Shown here: positions 24,801-35,586 of the stretch, in pieces | Layout: each line of letters begins with the position of its first letter | Numbering within the stretch: position 1 is the stretch's first letter | From: Haemaphysalis longicornis | Taxonomy: Eukaryota > Arthropoda > Arachnida > Ixodida > Ixodidae | Assembly: GCA_013339765.2 (NCBI GenBank) | Contig: CM023449.1 | Coordinates: 203,695,422 to 203,759,421 of the forward strand | Direction: 5' to 3' | Length of the DNA stretch: 64,000 nucleotides | The notes under the pieces: generated by a model | What the model was told of the DNA's origin: nothing | Database searches by the model: none | The model's input: the letters and a program-made list of their open reading frames with translations, nothing else | Program-made: the position numbers and the translations under genes

Positions 24801-27800
24801 AAACATCTGGTGCCATGCTCCGAGCGATGTATTGCGAAAACTGGCCACTGGATGAAAGTACTGCGGTGCGAACACGCCAAACCAACGTGGAAAGCTGACG
24901 TACAATTTTGAACTTCATTGTAACGAGCATCAGTTCCAACAATCATGTGAGAATGAGACAGTTGAATTTATACACTCAGAGTAAAGTTGCCGAATTGTTG
25001 TACGAGCCATTAAACTAAGACATTCACGCGACACCCGCGTAGACCAGCTGTCAGTTACGCCACCGCCTCATGCGATAACGTTTCTGGGAGCAAGAATCGA
25101 GTTTCACGCTAGACGCTGAGAGCAAGGAGTATTAGGGTGTCATATATGCATCACGCATATATATGTGCACAGCAAGTACCGCATATAGGAGCCTTAATTT
25201 CATGTAATACGCAGTTGTTAGAAAACCCCCGTGTGGAGAAAAATCGACATCGTCCAAGTTCACATTTTCGACATGTTAAATGAATTTGATGATTGACTTT
25301 GTGTCTATCAAGGCATTACACGCTGGAAAGTACATAAACCGGCTTTTAAAGATAATTTTCCCGGCTAAGCTTCTTACAACACCGTATCTCACTAAACATA
25401 GCCGTTTTCATAATTTATCCGAACCTGAACAGTACTCAAGGTACGCATATTAATTCTTCATATTAGGCTCACTATTTACGATTTAGCTACTTGCTTCAAA
25501 ATATTTCCTCCAATATACGGGCAACGATAGTTGAGAGGTTGTCTCGGGTATCTTTTTGTTTTCTTTCATTTCCGATTGGCAAATATGGGCAAATCTTTTG
25601 TATCCAGAAGAAAGTTGACAAACTTGCTGGCGGCCGCGAAACTCTTGTATTACTCCTTGCTTACATCGGTCCTCCCTGATGCCATCCAAATGTTTACTTC
25701 CATTGCAATTAATCTATTCATTTTTTGGTACCCCTCCACAGAACCTTCAATAAACTTCCGAAGTTTTCCGAAAACATGCTTTCTCCGCCAAATGCACTGC
25801 TCGTTATTCTTGCCAACGTAACCTTTTATTTCTAATGTCTTAATTCATGGTGAAGTCAGCAATATCAGGAAAACGATTGCCAACACCAACTCCACGTGTT
25901 CATCCTTATTTTACCCTCCATTTTTTTCCGCCAGGGAATCATACTTCATGCTTACAAAAGCATATATTTCTCCGAAATCACGTGATGCGTCAAATATATC
26001 TGCATGTGCACGCTGAACAGCATAGTTTCCCACCTGTCTGGAGAGAGGGAAAACCTGTGCGTCAGCAGACCCATGCAAGGCAGGTATGTGCATGTAAGGT
26101 TCTCTCTTCGCTTTATCATGGACGCATGCAGGGCTGCGACCACACCTGTATAGTGGGGCTCCTTGTCATCTCATGTATCAGGCGTGGGGCTTGCCTTGCA
26201 TGCCGGTTCGCATGTGCGTACAAGCCTCCCCTTTCCCACCGCCTCATATATCATAGGGGGAGGGCGTGAATGCACGTTGACATCTGTATGGAAAGCTTCT
26301 GTTTTCCTTCATCTCGTATATGAATGGCGAGTACCGCCATATAAAACTGACATATGCATACCCCGAAACATAGTGTACACAGCCGTATAGGTTGACATGT
26401 GTCCGACATGCTTCATTTCTGCCTGTATCTTTATGATAACTGCGTGGAAGGGAAGCACATGCTCGGCTTGCATGGTATCCGGAGTCAATTTCTTCTTCGA
26501 CTTCTGGTCTCTTCTGTTTATAACTACGGAAGACCTGTGGTCCTTCGTGGGCAGTAGAAGAACCGCACTGAAAATAGCAATACATTTTTGTGGCCTTTGT
26601 TCATCCGTTTCTGTGTATTTATTCCTGGTGCGATTTTCCTCGTTGTATAATCGGACAGGTTCACAACTGCGCTTTTCTCTGCTGATTCCTATTTTCGTGA
26701 CCGACGCTAATCTTTTGGTGTTTGAAGCTCCTATACTTTCCAATACAACATAACTACCTCGAGGGTCTGTGCGTGCTCCCGGCAAGCTGAATAAAGGAAC
26801 AGCCAGGCGTTTTGAAAATGCCATGAAGACGAAATACAACGGGAAAACAAAACACTAAACATGAGGCAAAATACCACTTGGTTAATTTAAAATAACTACA
26901 CTTCAGTACCTCCTTCACCTTCCTTCCGTGCACGAAAGACGTTTTTTAAACAAAAAAGCTCAAGACGTCTTAAAAAATGTTTACATTTCGCGCTACAGTG
27001 ATGTATTCTGGCCATAAAAGGACGTCATTCAAGTCATTAGCATTCAAGTGATGCGATCCAACAGAACTAGAGAACTCACTACGATCGCCCAGTGATGTAT
27101 CTGTCTTAACCATGGGTTAGTTCATGTGCAACCATTCGCACAGACGAAGTTCTTGCGACGTGACAAAAAAGTTTCTGGAAGTGGCTAGGGAGTCGCCACT
27201 GCTTCACATATTTTTTTTAATATCGCCATTATTTGTAGGAAGTTTGCGATAAAATTGGTAGTATTGTTATGGAGACTAAGAAGCCTTTTTATTTAACCCA
27301 ACTTGTATTTCGTCTCCACGGCCCCCTTAATGGCGGCAGGTAGTAAGTTGGGTATGCACGTGCATTTTATATCTTCGTGCAAGCTTCGCAGACGACTATA
27401 GCATTTCGTCATTCTCCTCCATTCCCGTGGTCAGTCTTCACGGCCATGCTAATTTTCCACAAAAGCCACAACCATTTTTTCGGGGGGGGGGGGGGGGTGC
27501 AGGAGGAGAGAACGGGCAGATTGCTTTCATGATTATTGCAATGTTTTCAGTGGTGTGTTTCCACACGGATTACCAAGTACTAACCCGCAGTTAATAGCGT
27601 CCTACCCCCTACGAAACCATTGGTGTTGCACTGTGTCAACTGCTTTCCGGCTGCATTTCTGTACCCCTCATTATGCTCTCTTTGAAGCTTTCGTAGTAGA
27701 AAGCTGTCTTCCTGAGAATTATGCAAAATGGTTAAGCGTTTTCTGCATTTGTTTTCAGAGCTACTTCTAGAGGCAACAATACCACCAACGAAGAACACTG

Positions 27801-30800
27801 AAATAAATGCAAGGCGATAGGTTGCCATGCAAACCAATCCATCCCATCATGGAACTCGCTCAGTGCGTGGTAGTATGTAAACTGACGATTTTTTTTATTA
27901 GTACGTACATTGCCGCTTATTATTGGCCCCGATCCCATCTGTGCGCCGCTTGTTGAACCGGGCACACAATTACATCGGCAATATATTTCAAACAATCCTG
28001 TATCCCTTAAAGCGGTGATCCCATGCACAATTATTCTCGAAAAAGATTATATTGCCAAATTATGTACCTCGACTGTTTATGAAAGATAACGCTGGGTGAG
28101 GGGCGTACCAGCCCAACTAAAACGTGGAAGCAATAAACGTACTTATGAAACCCTCACATGCGGGCCATTATAATTCTAGGTAAGAAAAACTGACAAAGGC
28201 TGCTGCGCGTTTACCTGGAAATATAAATAAGCTCTTGAAAATGTCTCCGATGTAGTCGAATACAGACTTCTGCTTGCTGAACTTTTCTCGAGTACCGCAA
28301 AGTTCCAAGAAGTCTTCCATCTCCTCGGGCGTCACTTTGGTCACCAAGCTCTCCGGCAACACGACCAGTACGCCTTCAATCAAAGCCCTGAAGTGGTAAA
28401 AACATGGACATACTGCAGTTTTCCACTCGATGGAAACCAAATACCACTAGAGAAGCCTATAGAAAACTCAGCATGCTAGCCAACGTTTACTCGATGGTTA
28501 TTCCTGCACACCGAGACAGTAACAGTGGATTTTTATGGATGCGACTTTACCTTCACATGCAGGTAACAAACAACTTGGGGGTGCAGGGTTTTCGTTATTT
28601 TAGAGAAAGTAATTTAATCGCTAGTTACGAGACAAGTCACCTAGAGCATAGAATAACTAAGTCACCAAACAACATCGGTATAAATGGTGGAGTCGCTTGT
28701 TGGAAGAAAGAAATCATTAGAGTAGTTTTCGGGCTAGAAATGCCTTATACAGTGGAACACGGATATATCGAACACGGGTATATCGAATTATTGTCTATAT
28801 CGAACTCATAAATTATCCCCTTGAAAATTCTGTGTAAAAGTATAGGAATTCGTACGTTTATATCGAACCGTATTTTTCCCGACATTGGGTATATCGAACG
28901 CCGCGCGAGTTGGAATGTGCTCTTCGGTGGTCGCTGCACTCCCGATTGAGGTTGAGGAGGATGTGGAGGAATGCGCGGGCATGGCGAAGACTGGCTCGCG
29001 CTTAACTAATCTCCTTTACCGGGACCGAATTTGCGCTTGCCCAGTCGGGCCCCGGCTACCGGCCAGCCGTAGCGTTAGCGGACGGAGCCCGGTATTTTAA
29101 TCTCTCTAGGCACACAAGCCCGAACGCTCGGAAATATGACATTGCGAGGTAGGCATCTGCCCCGAGCTGCACACGTCCTTTTTTTTTTCGGCTGCGTGCG
29201 TTCCCCGGCTTGCCGAAAAAGAGTTTTCTTTCTCTCTCTCTGGGTCTGTCTTCCCCAGATGTCGTCTCGGGAAAGGAAGAGGGAACGAATGCGCTGGCGG
29301 CCTCCTCCTTCTTTTGCATTTTGCTGCTGTTGCTGCCGTTTGGCGAGTTGTCCCGCACCTTTCGGAAATCACTGTTTCTCTCGGAGATGACCATCGAGAG
29401 TGCTTTGTTGGAGTCCGTTCAGAGAGCCTTGGAATTGTTACCTTCAAAGTTCTTGTGGTACATGCGCGCTGTTCTTTTGCGTACGTGTTGTGCGTGGTGT
29501 GCGAAGGCGCAGCGTGCTGCTGGAATTTTCTAGTTGTGCAGCTTCCGAGAAGATCGAGACCAGCGTCTTTAATTTCATTTCCAGGACGAAGAAGCAGGCC
29601 AAGACGAGCGATTTTTTTTTTCACGGAAATAAAGTGTCCTGTTGCGTCGTGAGGGCGGAATTATTTGTCATCCTTGAATGCGACGATCGTCCGCCATAGG
29701 TGAGGTCTCAGAGCCCATTTTTGTTATATCGAATTTTTTATATATCGAACTAATTCGCGATCCGCTTGGAGTTCGATATATCCGTGTTCGACTGTATGTA
29801 ACTGTTCAAAATGATAAGCTCCTCTTAGTGTTTAGGCTGTGGTAAGATATATGCGAAACGATAACTTGGGTACTGACTTTTAATTTTATCCCTCAAATTT
29901 TTTACGAGTTCGTTTTTCATGCACAATGAAAAGTATAATGCATGTCTTCTGCCCTGAATAAGCTAAGTTTTGCATTCAAAACGTTGCGCTGTGCGCAAAG
30001 ATAGGTACGCATCCTTTAGTTCGGTGTTTAACGCGGATGGCCTTCCACAAAAGCTTTAAATTTGGCGCATGTGGGAAATATACGCATGCTGACATCCTTA
30101 ACATCTTGAAGTTATTATCCATTCAAGCTTGCTTTCACCTGTGAACAGTTCGGCAGTTAATTTTCTGCCAGTGTTATGAATTTGTAAACATATACCTTAT
30201 ATTTGTCGACATTACTTATACTCGCCGTCTATAGTGCCCCTACAGGTTATTCACGATATAATGAAATGGAGCTTACTACATGCATTATCTGCCGTAAGTT
30301 CTTAGGTAGCTCTCAGATTATTGGAATGTCGAGCGACTTATTCAAGAATTATTTTAGACTTACTTGTCACCCAGAAGATTGCAGTCAATCACGTGGTCGC
30401 TGCCGTTTTGAAAGATTTCAGCCAACTTGTGACCACCCAAAGGCACGTCCGTAATGATCCGGTGGCGTACTCCCGGGATGGCACTGAAACGAATTGAATA
30501 TTTTCACAAACTATACCCTGCAGCATGATATTCGAGCAAAACAAGAATTCACATGTAATCCAAAAGGGCACGCAAACATTCAAACACAATGTAATTTGCA
30601 GACGTTAAATACAAGAGCTAATTTACAAGAGCTAAAAAAAGCAAATAGAAAATACAAGAGCTAAAAAAAGCAAATAGAAAACTTCTAGTGTTTATTAAAC
30701 GTAAAAAACGACTTTGGACGTGTCCGGACAACGCCCCCGAGAGCAAGAAATTCCTAAATAAACCGTGTCACTCAGCAAGCCTCCAAGCGAGGAAGCGAGT

Positions 30801-31750
30801 CATGCTACCGCTGTGCACTCCTGTTTGATTCATTCTCGGCCGATTCTTCGGCAAATTTGAAGAGTATATGGGTCCAAAAGGTGTTTTCGACATCGTGTTT
30901 ATGCCCCGCTTTTTAAATGTTATCCACGTATGAACGGAATAACTGGTTGGCGGGGCGATGGAATACTGTTCATTGCCGAGTAAGAGTTTTTAAGATGACT
31001 GCAAAAATTCCTGAAACGACAATCATACGGTCCGCAACACTGCTTTTACTGCCTTATGACTGAATGGTTGTAGAAAGAATTTCAGGTAAGACCGACATAA
31101 GCTTTACTAGACGCCCTCACCTATGCAACATTTGCCATTTTAATGGGCTTCAGGAGCTTCTGTGTTGACGAGAGATGCTCGCACGCTCAATTTGATTTGT
31201 TGTAATTATAAGTGACAGCAGTGCTTCTATTATAGTAGCAGGTCAAGTCTTTGCGAAGGAAGTATCAAAATTATCATATATTGTCTGGAGAACCGTAAGA
31301 TTTCTCAGCCTTCTTTTTTCTATAATTTAGGTATAGCTGTCAAAAATTTGACCCTCAGAAGCTCGGCAAAAATGTCAGTCAGTTGTATACTAGTCAGAAG
31401 TGTTCATATAAAATGTGCAGACGACTAATTATATCATCAACGAGTTCAATGCTTGCCCGAGCCCAACCGTTAACTTTGAAATCAGCTATTCCCCACCAAT
31501 TCAATAGACCCAAAACCACGCTCCATTGAACTTACTTGTCAGTAAGTTGCCTGCTGATATCCGAGACTGAGGTATTGGTGAACTTCCCGATTGTCTGGTC
31601 GAAGGCGCGCGTTCCGAGGTTCACCGGGTTCAGGCGGGAGCCCGTATTGGTCAGCGTTCCCAGCGGGTTGGTCAGGATGCCGAGGTTCTGAGCATCACTG
31701 AAGCCCAGCAAAGAGGCCGCAACAACAGCGAACATGGCTTGCACTGTCAT
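15488..31750 (-). CDS. Group III secreted phospholipase A2, six coding exons
   Basis: Inferred to hydrolyse the sn-2 ester of phospholipids in a calcium-dependent way as a secreted enzyme. Coding exons, in transcript order, are 31750-31536, 30483-30364, 28387-28215, 18474-18315, 16489-16336 and 15880-15488. All introns are GT-AG and the joined frame is open for 404 codons. Residues 1-20 are a signal peptide (MTVQAMFAVVAASLLGFSDA, cleavage probably before QN). Residues 21-167 match no domain I know and hold two Cys (106, 142). The PLA2 domain starts at FPGTKWCGAG (about 168-177), which carries the calcium-loop motif. The catalytic pair is His199-Asp200 in DACCREHD, and CKDDRKFYGC (226-235) supplies the distal Asp. 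Nine Cys lie between 174 and 294, close to the ten of bee venom PLA2. Residues after about 300 form an acidic proline-rich tail (EEPEEEPEEEPIEDAEPD), longer than in the bee enzyme. The family call is firm. Tissue and role (saliva, gut or housekeeping) cannot be read from the sequence. Confidence 0.9.
16336..16489 (-). CDS. PLA2 exon 6: disulphide core and distal Asp
   Basis: This 154-nt exon has acceptor CTGTTTCAG|GACC. It encodes THCKDDRKFYGCL and then a core with LFFNILRTKCFDY. Two donors overlap in GCGTACGTACC. Only the one after TAC (GT at 16335-16334) keeps the frame into the last exon; the other would bring an immediate stop. It is phase 0 at its 3' end. Confidence 0.88.
18315..18474 (-). 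CDS. PLA2 exon 5: calcium loop and catalytic His-Asp
   Basis: This 160-nt exon has acceptor TTCTTCGCAG|GAACC and donor ACAAT|GTGAGC. It encodes TKWCGAG and DACCREHDHSED, the diagnostic group III motifs with the catalytic histidine. It also encodes a KYGLRNTNLYT stretch matching the region after the active site in bee-venom-type enzymes. It lies 9.7 kb downstream of the previous exon. Confidence 0.92.
19440..19620 (+). mobile_element. Possible LINE 3' UTR, pyrimidine-rich
   Basis: A TTTCTT-rich stretch leads to GCATGTCAGGCTCTTTGC and ends ATCATTAAACCATTCTCTCT with a (CT)n tail. The form is that of a LINE tail. No coding part remains. Confidence 0.3.
19625..20295 (+). mobile_element. RTE-type LINE, 3' fragment in PLA2 intron
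   Basis: The C-terminal part of an RTE-clade reverse transcriptase reads VVSEYIYLAQVVTPGSQ, then SLPLSLKKKVSDSCILPVLT and TYGAETW. MERKMIGVTLRDKK, AGHVMRTQDN, and WSQLAQDRGNW near 20190 follow. There is a frameshift near 19795 and stops near 20046. The end is TGATTATGATGATGATG, the short tandem tail of RTE elements. It is 5'-truncated and antisense to the PLA2 gene. Confidence 0.8.
20657..21288 (+). other. GC-rich patch with overlapping open frames
   Basis: Two plus frames (20657-21166, 169 codons; 20818-21288, 156 codons) overlap in an island of high GC inside PLA2 intron 4. The second begins in ACCATGGCAC, a good start context, as MAQPSASAALSQNANSETRD. Neither product is recognised. Overlap of both strands' open frames suggests a composition effect rather than a gene. 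Confidence 0.2.
21486..21656. mobile_element. MITE with inverted ends (about 171 bp)
   Basis: The ends are GAGTTTTAGCTGAC and its inverse GTCAGCTAAAACTC. Inside these lies a second inverted pair, CGCTCCGCTCCGG / CGGAGCGGAGCGG. The unit folds as a long hairpin and lacks coding capacity. Confidence 0.65.
21691..21780 (+). mobile_element. Possible hAT transposon terminus
   Basis: CAATGGTCCTCAGATGGGGG followed by GGGGCCCACGAGGGCATTTC resembles ends of hAT elements of the Charlie/Buster type (CAGTGGTTCTCAA start). No matching opposite end was found nearby, so this is a fragment or chance resemblance. Confidence 0.3.
23704..23982 (+). other. 92-codon Cys-containing open frame, unrecognised
   Basis: It starts in AGCCATGGGT and reads MGLSFCLVYVTAACFRRCRK, with six Cys in the first 65 residues. 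The preceding AGGGGCGAAGCTCTAAG looks like a dispersed repeat. It lies in intron 4 of the PLA2 gene, antisense. Probably repeat-derived; not supported as a gene. Confidence 0.15.
27482..27497. repeat. G homopolymer (16 nt)
   Basis: Sixteen consecutive G inside PLA2 intron 4, a G-quadruplex-prone tract. Confidence 0.9.
28215..28387 (-). CDS. PLA2 exon 4: N-terminal region to start of catalytic domain
   Basis: This 173-nt exon has acceptor CACTTCAG|G and donor CCAG|GTAAAC, entering in phase 2 and leaving in phase 1. It encodes a hydrophobic segment (ALIEGVLVVLPESLV), then a charged helix-like part (TPEEMEDFLELCG), and ends at FIFP. Only after splicing does this become the FPGTKWCG start of the PLA2 domain. 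Confidence 0.85.
28750..29794. mobile_element. pogo/Tigger-like DNA transposon, non-autonomous (1,045 bp)
   Basis: Ends are inverted: CAGTGGAACACGGATATATC on the left, and CAGTCGAACACGGATATATC when the right end is read inward. TA dinucleotides flank both sides (28748-28749, 29795-29796), the target duplication of Tc1/mariner-pogo elements. About eight TATATCGAA motifs cluster near both ends. An internal frame starts MSSRERKRER at 29261, like a pogo transposase N-terminus, but no DDE domain follows. It sits in intron 3 of the PLA2 gene. Confidence 0.75.
30364..30483 (-). CDS. PLA2 exon 3: N-terminal region
   Basis: This 120-nt exon has acceptor GTTTCAG|TGCC and donor GACAA|GTAAGT, phase 2 at both ends. 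It encodes AIPGVRHRIITDVPLGGHKL and continues through an NGS sequon to DCNLLGD. It belongs to the unrecognised N-terminal region. The frame joins cleanly to both neighbours. Confidence 0.85.
30624..30681. repeat. Tandem duplication, two copies of about 29 bp
   Basis: Two adjacent copies of ACAAGAGCTAAAAAAAGCAA followed by ATAGAAAA lie in intron 2 of the PLA2 gene, 120 bp outside the exon 3 acceptor. Confidence 0.8.
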
Positions 31751-31765
31751 GATGACGAGTGGCCC
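31536..31765 (-). CDS. PLA2 exon 2: start codon and signal peptide
   Basis: The acceptor is CCGCAG|GGGCC and the ATG is at 31750, the first ATG after the acceptor, in the context GTCATCATGA. It encodes the signal peptide and a Thr/Asn-rich stretch (NPLGTLTNTGSRLNP, FTNTSVSDISRQL), including one NTS glycosylation sequon. The donor GACAA|GTAAGT leaves phase 2. Confidence 0.85.
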
Positions 31766-32137
31766 CTGCGGATAGAATACTGGTCAGTGCTGTAATTCTT
31801 GAGCTTGTCTTCTACGCTAACCGTGCGTCCCATTGAAGCAACACCGCCGTTAGAACTTTATGCTGTAAGAGTACTATGGAAATGCACAGCGTGATGTGTG
31901 CGCATTTCACCTCTAGTTTTGCAAAAAAGACGTTCACACCCACCGAAAGTACAGCCACACGGTTACAGAGAAATTGTATAAGCTTTTTTTTTCAGCAACT
32001 TTATAGTTGAAAATTTTTCCCCGCCGATTGTTAAAACCGAGGGCCACCGCCACAGCTCTTCAGCCGCTCTACAAAGTGAGCTAGCGAGAGGCAGCCACAT
32101 GTCTCGCAGGGGAAATTAACAAACTACGCGAATTGAG

Positions 32138-32268
32138 TTAGTGAGTGAGTGAGTGAGTGAGTGAGTGAGTGAGTGAGTGAGTGAGTGAGTGAGTGAGTGA
32201 GTGAGTGAGTGAGTGAGTGAGTGAGTGAGTGAGTGAGTGAGTGAGTGAGTGAGTGAGTGAGTGAGCGA
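32138..32268. repeat. (GAGT)n tetranucleotide array
   Basis: About 32 uninterrupted GAGT units lie in PLA2 intron 1, 370 bp upstream of the coding exon. The Ser-Leu-Thr-His open frames here are artefacts. Confidence 0.95.
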
Positions 32269-32572
32269 GGGAAGGAGGGAGTAAGGGGGGAGGGAAGGGG
32301 GGGGGGAGGTAGGAACCAGCCGAAATTTGGGTGGGCGTAGCCTTAGAAAATCCAGCCGGCAATGCTTTCCTCCGAGAAGTAGTACTCCTGGAATGGGTAC
32401 AGCACATTCCCAAAGTGTCACGAAGGTCTGTGCCCTAAGCGAGCACCAAAACTAACCACGAGATCTATCGCCCATGAATGAAGCGTTCTTCTAGACTGGT
32501 ATATAATGCCCTGCTTGGGAAGCCATCCCACAGATCTCTCCTAAAAAGCATGTTGCCTCTGCGCTTCTCTTG

Positions 32573-32782
32573 ATTGATTGTAGGGTGTAACGCGCCGACG
32601 CAACTCAGGCGATGAGGCGCGCTGTAGTGGAGGGCTCCGGATTAATTTTGACCACCTGGGGATCTTTAACGTGCGCCGAAATCTCTAACACACGGGTATT
32701 TTTGGTTTTCGCCTCCATCAGAAAAGCAGCCGCGGCCGGGAATCGAACCCGCCACCTCGTGCTCAGCAGCACAACGCCTTAG
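32573..32782 (-). mobile_element. tRNA-headed SINE (Ruka-like), copy 3, 5'-truncated
   Basis: The body and B box match the copy at 10277, but the tRNA head stops before the A box. The flanking duplication is CCTCTGCGCTTCTCTTG (32556-32572) and CCTCTGCACTTCTCTTG (32783-32799), 16 of 17 identical. It lies in PLA2 intron 1. Confidence 0.88.
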
Positions 32783-33067
32783 CCTCTGCACTTCTCTTGT
32801 CTCCTACTTTGTCGGCGTCTGGTTATGCAGCGTTTGTTTATTGCTGTGGTCCGCCCTGTGATACGCAATTCTACAATCCTCCGGATTTGTTTATAGCGCT
32901 TACAAGCCCTCCTGGCAAGGTTTATGGGCGCTCAAGCATGGCTGGGTGCCATATCACGGGCTTATTAAAGCATCAAATTCTTGGCCCGTGCCATACTGCT
33001 CTTCAACCTCAGCGTACTCTTTTAAAGGCGTTACCCTTCATTGGCATCTTAAACCACAAAATTGTGA

Positions 33068-33238
33068 TCTGTCTGTCTGTGCGTCTGTCTGTCTGTCTGT
33101 CTGTCTATCTGTCGTCTGTCTGTCCGCCTGTCTGTCTGTCTGTCTGTATGTCTGCCGGTCTGTCTGTCTGTGTGTCTGTCCGTCTGTCCGTCTGTCTGTG
33201 TCGGCCGTCTGTCTGTCTGTCTGTGTCGGCCGTCTGCC

Positions 33239-33292
<54 letters not shown>

Positions 33293-33348
33293 CCCGTGAT
33301 ACGTATGTGGTACGGGTTGGGCTTTTATTTTATTTTATAGCCCTTTAT

Positions 33349-33443
<95 letters not shown>
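33068..33443. repeat. (CTGT)n tetranucleotide array in two blocks
   Basis: Blocks at 33068-33291 (interrupted by TCGGCCG and others) and 33351-33443 (pure) are separated by 59 bp of unique sequence. The 275-codon Cys/Leu/Ser/Val frame across it is a repeat artefact. Confidence 0.95.
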
Positions 33444-33769
33444 GGCCCTCGATTCAACCAACCGGACAAACCTCGACAGAACTTGTAACCAGAAGTTTGT
33501 AAAGGCGAAACTTTGTCAAACCACTAAATCCGAAAACACACTTCATGCGGGTCTACTATGTTCCGCAAAAAGAAAACATTCGGCAAATTTGATCAAAGCA
33601 TCAATACTTAAGAAGTTCCTGTAACGTTGTTCTATTTAGAACTACATGGCTGCTTTTTTTTTTGCGGTAGCAATTGAAATATACGCACTCAAAACAATGT
33701 TTAGGCCCAAAAATACAAAAAAGCGCTAGCTGCCGAGACTAGATCTCCTGGCGGACTTCCGAGATGTCC

Positions 33770-34010
33770 TACAGTAACTTAAGGTTCCAGTAGATGGCGC
33801 ACGTGCAGGGTAACGCGGTAAAATTGAATTGACTTGAACAAGCCTCCACCGTGTTTATCGCGGGAGGAGAGAGACGGGAGGGTAAGAGCTTGAGAGGTTG
33901 TCGGGACAGAGAAGACAGGCCTTTCCGTGGAGGGAGTGGCACAGGACTCTTGTCTTTCGACATTTGCAGCGAAGTGAGGCGATACCCGGCAATTTTGTTT
34001 CATTTGTCAC
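33770..34010 (-). repeat. Dispersed repeat, copy A (inverted to 38790-39010)
   Basis: The minus strand shares GCGCCATCT-CTGGAA, a TCTCTCCTCCC/TCTTGCTCCTA block and CACTTCGCTGCAAAT with the plus strand at 38790-39010, in the same order. The two copies are diverged. Nature unknown, probably a non-coding transposon remnant. Confidence 0.45.
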
Positions 34011-35187
34011 TTTCAGTAGTGATAACTTTACTTAGTTAAAAGCTCAGCCCTCTGAAACGTCTCACAGGCCGCACCTTCTGTGGTGAAGGAGGCAATAAAG
34101 CAACTTAGGCCGCCTCCTTCTGATCAGTGGGAGCACTGAACGTGGTCCAGTAGGCTAAAGGAACTACTTTGCTTTTGTCGTAAATGACACTTGCAAATAA
34201 GCGTACGGGGAACAGTAGATATACGCATAGCCTTATCACTACGCAAGCAACAGTTAAACGGCAGTTTCTCGAGTTTGACGGGTGGAGGCATTGAACGCCC
34301 CGTTCGTCAGCTAAGGCCGTTCAAGGCAACTGCTGAATAGCTCAACACTGATCGGCCCGTTCGGGCTTTGCGGCCCAAGGCAGCACGGCCAAGCTCGTAT
34401 AATACCTTTTCGCGAAGACAATTTTTTATCCCGTTTTGCCTTTTCTAAGATACACCAGAAGTGGAAGCAAAATACAATAACTGATATTTTCTGACGCCAA
34501 AGTGACACCAGTTCACTTTAATTAATTGTTCTTACATTTTCGCAAAAATTGCGTGGATGTTGGTGCGAGAAAAACGAAATGTGGAGTGGTATGCAGCGAT
34601 TGGCGGTGGCAGACAAGTTTAATAACAACAAGAGAATAGATTTAGTTTAATACCTTCAAAGCAACTGCAATGCAGAGAGGACTGATTTTAATTATAGGGA
34701 GGCGTGATAAGGTTTACCGCAAGTAAAAGAAACAAACAGCGGATGCTTTTTTGTTCTCACTTGGGGGAGGGGGCGGAATTCGGGGGGAGGCTTTTTTTTA
34801 GGCAAGGCTCGCCTTTGTTCTGAGTCCCCTGTATTTTGTACACACACACACCAAATTAGCGATGCACGTTCCTTGGAGACATTAACAGCCTAGTTACCCC
34901 GACCAGATGATGGTAATTCTGGTTACGCTGACTTTACTTCAGTTCATATTTTTATTGCGTTCATTTACTTCATCAAATGGGCCTACATTATCACAAAACC
35001 ATTGCCGACAGCAACGTAAGCCTCGTTTGACGTCATGACTCCCTTTCAAGTATTCTGCGAAAGGCGCCTTCTCTCGTGTGCGTGAGTTTGTGTGAGTGCG
35101 TGATTGTCTGGCATATAATCTAGATTTATTTATTTCAGCGCTCTAACATTTATTTGACCCACGTGCAGTCCAGGTAAGAGTCATCTT

Positions 35188-35359
35188 GATTGATTGTAAG
35201 GTTTGACGCACCGACGCAACACAGGTGATGAGGCGCGCCGCAGTGGCGGGCTCCGGGTTTATTTTGACCACCTCGGGATTTTTCACACGCACCGAAATCT
35301 CATACACGCGGGCGCTTTTGCTTTTCGCCTCCATCAGCAAATCGGCCTCCGCGGCAACA
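35188..35359 (-). mobile_element. tRNA-headed SINE (Ruka-like), copy 4, 5'-truncated
   Basis: Tail and body match the family, but the copy ends within the B-box side, so the tRNA head is missing. The flanks AAGAGTCATCTT and ACAAGTCCATCTT look like a decayed target duplication. Confidence 0.75.
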
Positions 35360-35586
35360 AGTCCATCTTAACTGTGATTGGATTGGAAAAACTTCTTTGG
35401 GGCCTGCGAATGAAGTCCTATTGCTAGGTCTTCATGACTTGGCCAGAGTCGTCACCGCAGATGTAGCCAACCCGGCTAGGGGTCCTCCGCTCCCCGTCAC
35501 CGGGTAGCCGGGGTCCTCCTGCCTGGCCAGCGCCACGATGACTCGCTGGACAACTGTGAATTCCGTAGATAAGAGAAGTAAAATAT

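Noticed and set aside
26309..26839. A 176-codon minus frame in PLA2 intron 4
   Set aside because: An overlapping plus-strand frame is also open; no motif and no splice-site agreement with the PLA2 exons.
32116..32421. Leu-Thr-His-Ser repeat protein
   Set aside because: Product of the GAGT array on the minus strand.
33061..33443. CRISPR-like array of regular repeats
   Set aside because: The unit is a 4-bp microsatellite without spacers, and the genome is eukaryotic.
32797..33624. A 275-codon open frame, the longest in the window
   Set aside because: Most of it is the CTGT array read as Cys-Leu-Ser-Val; the flanks show no coding features.
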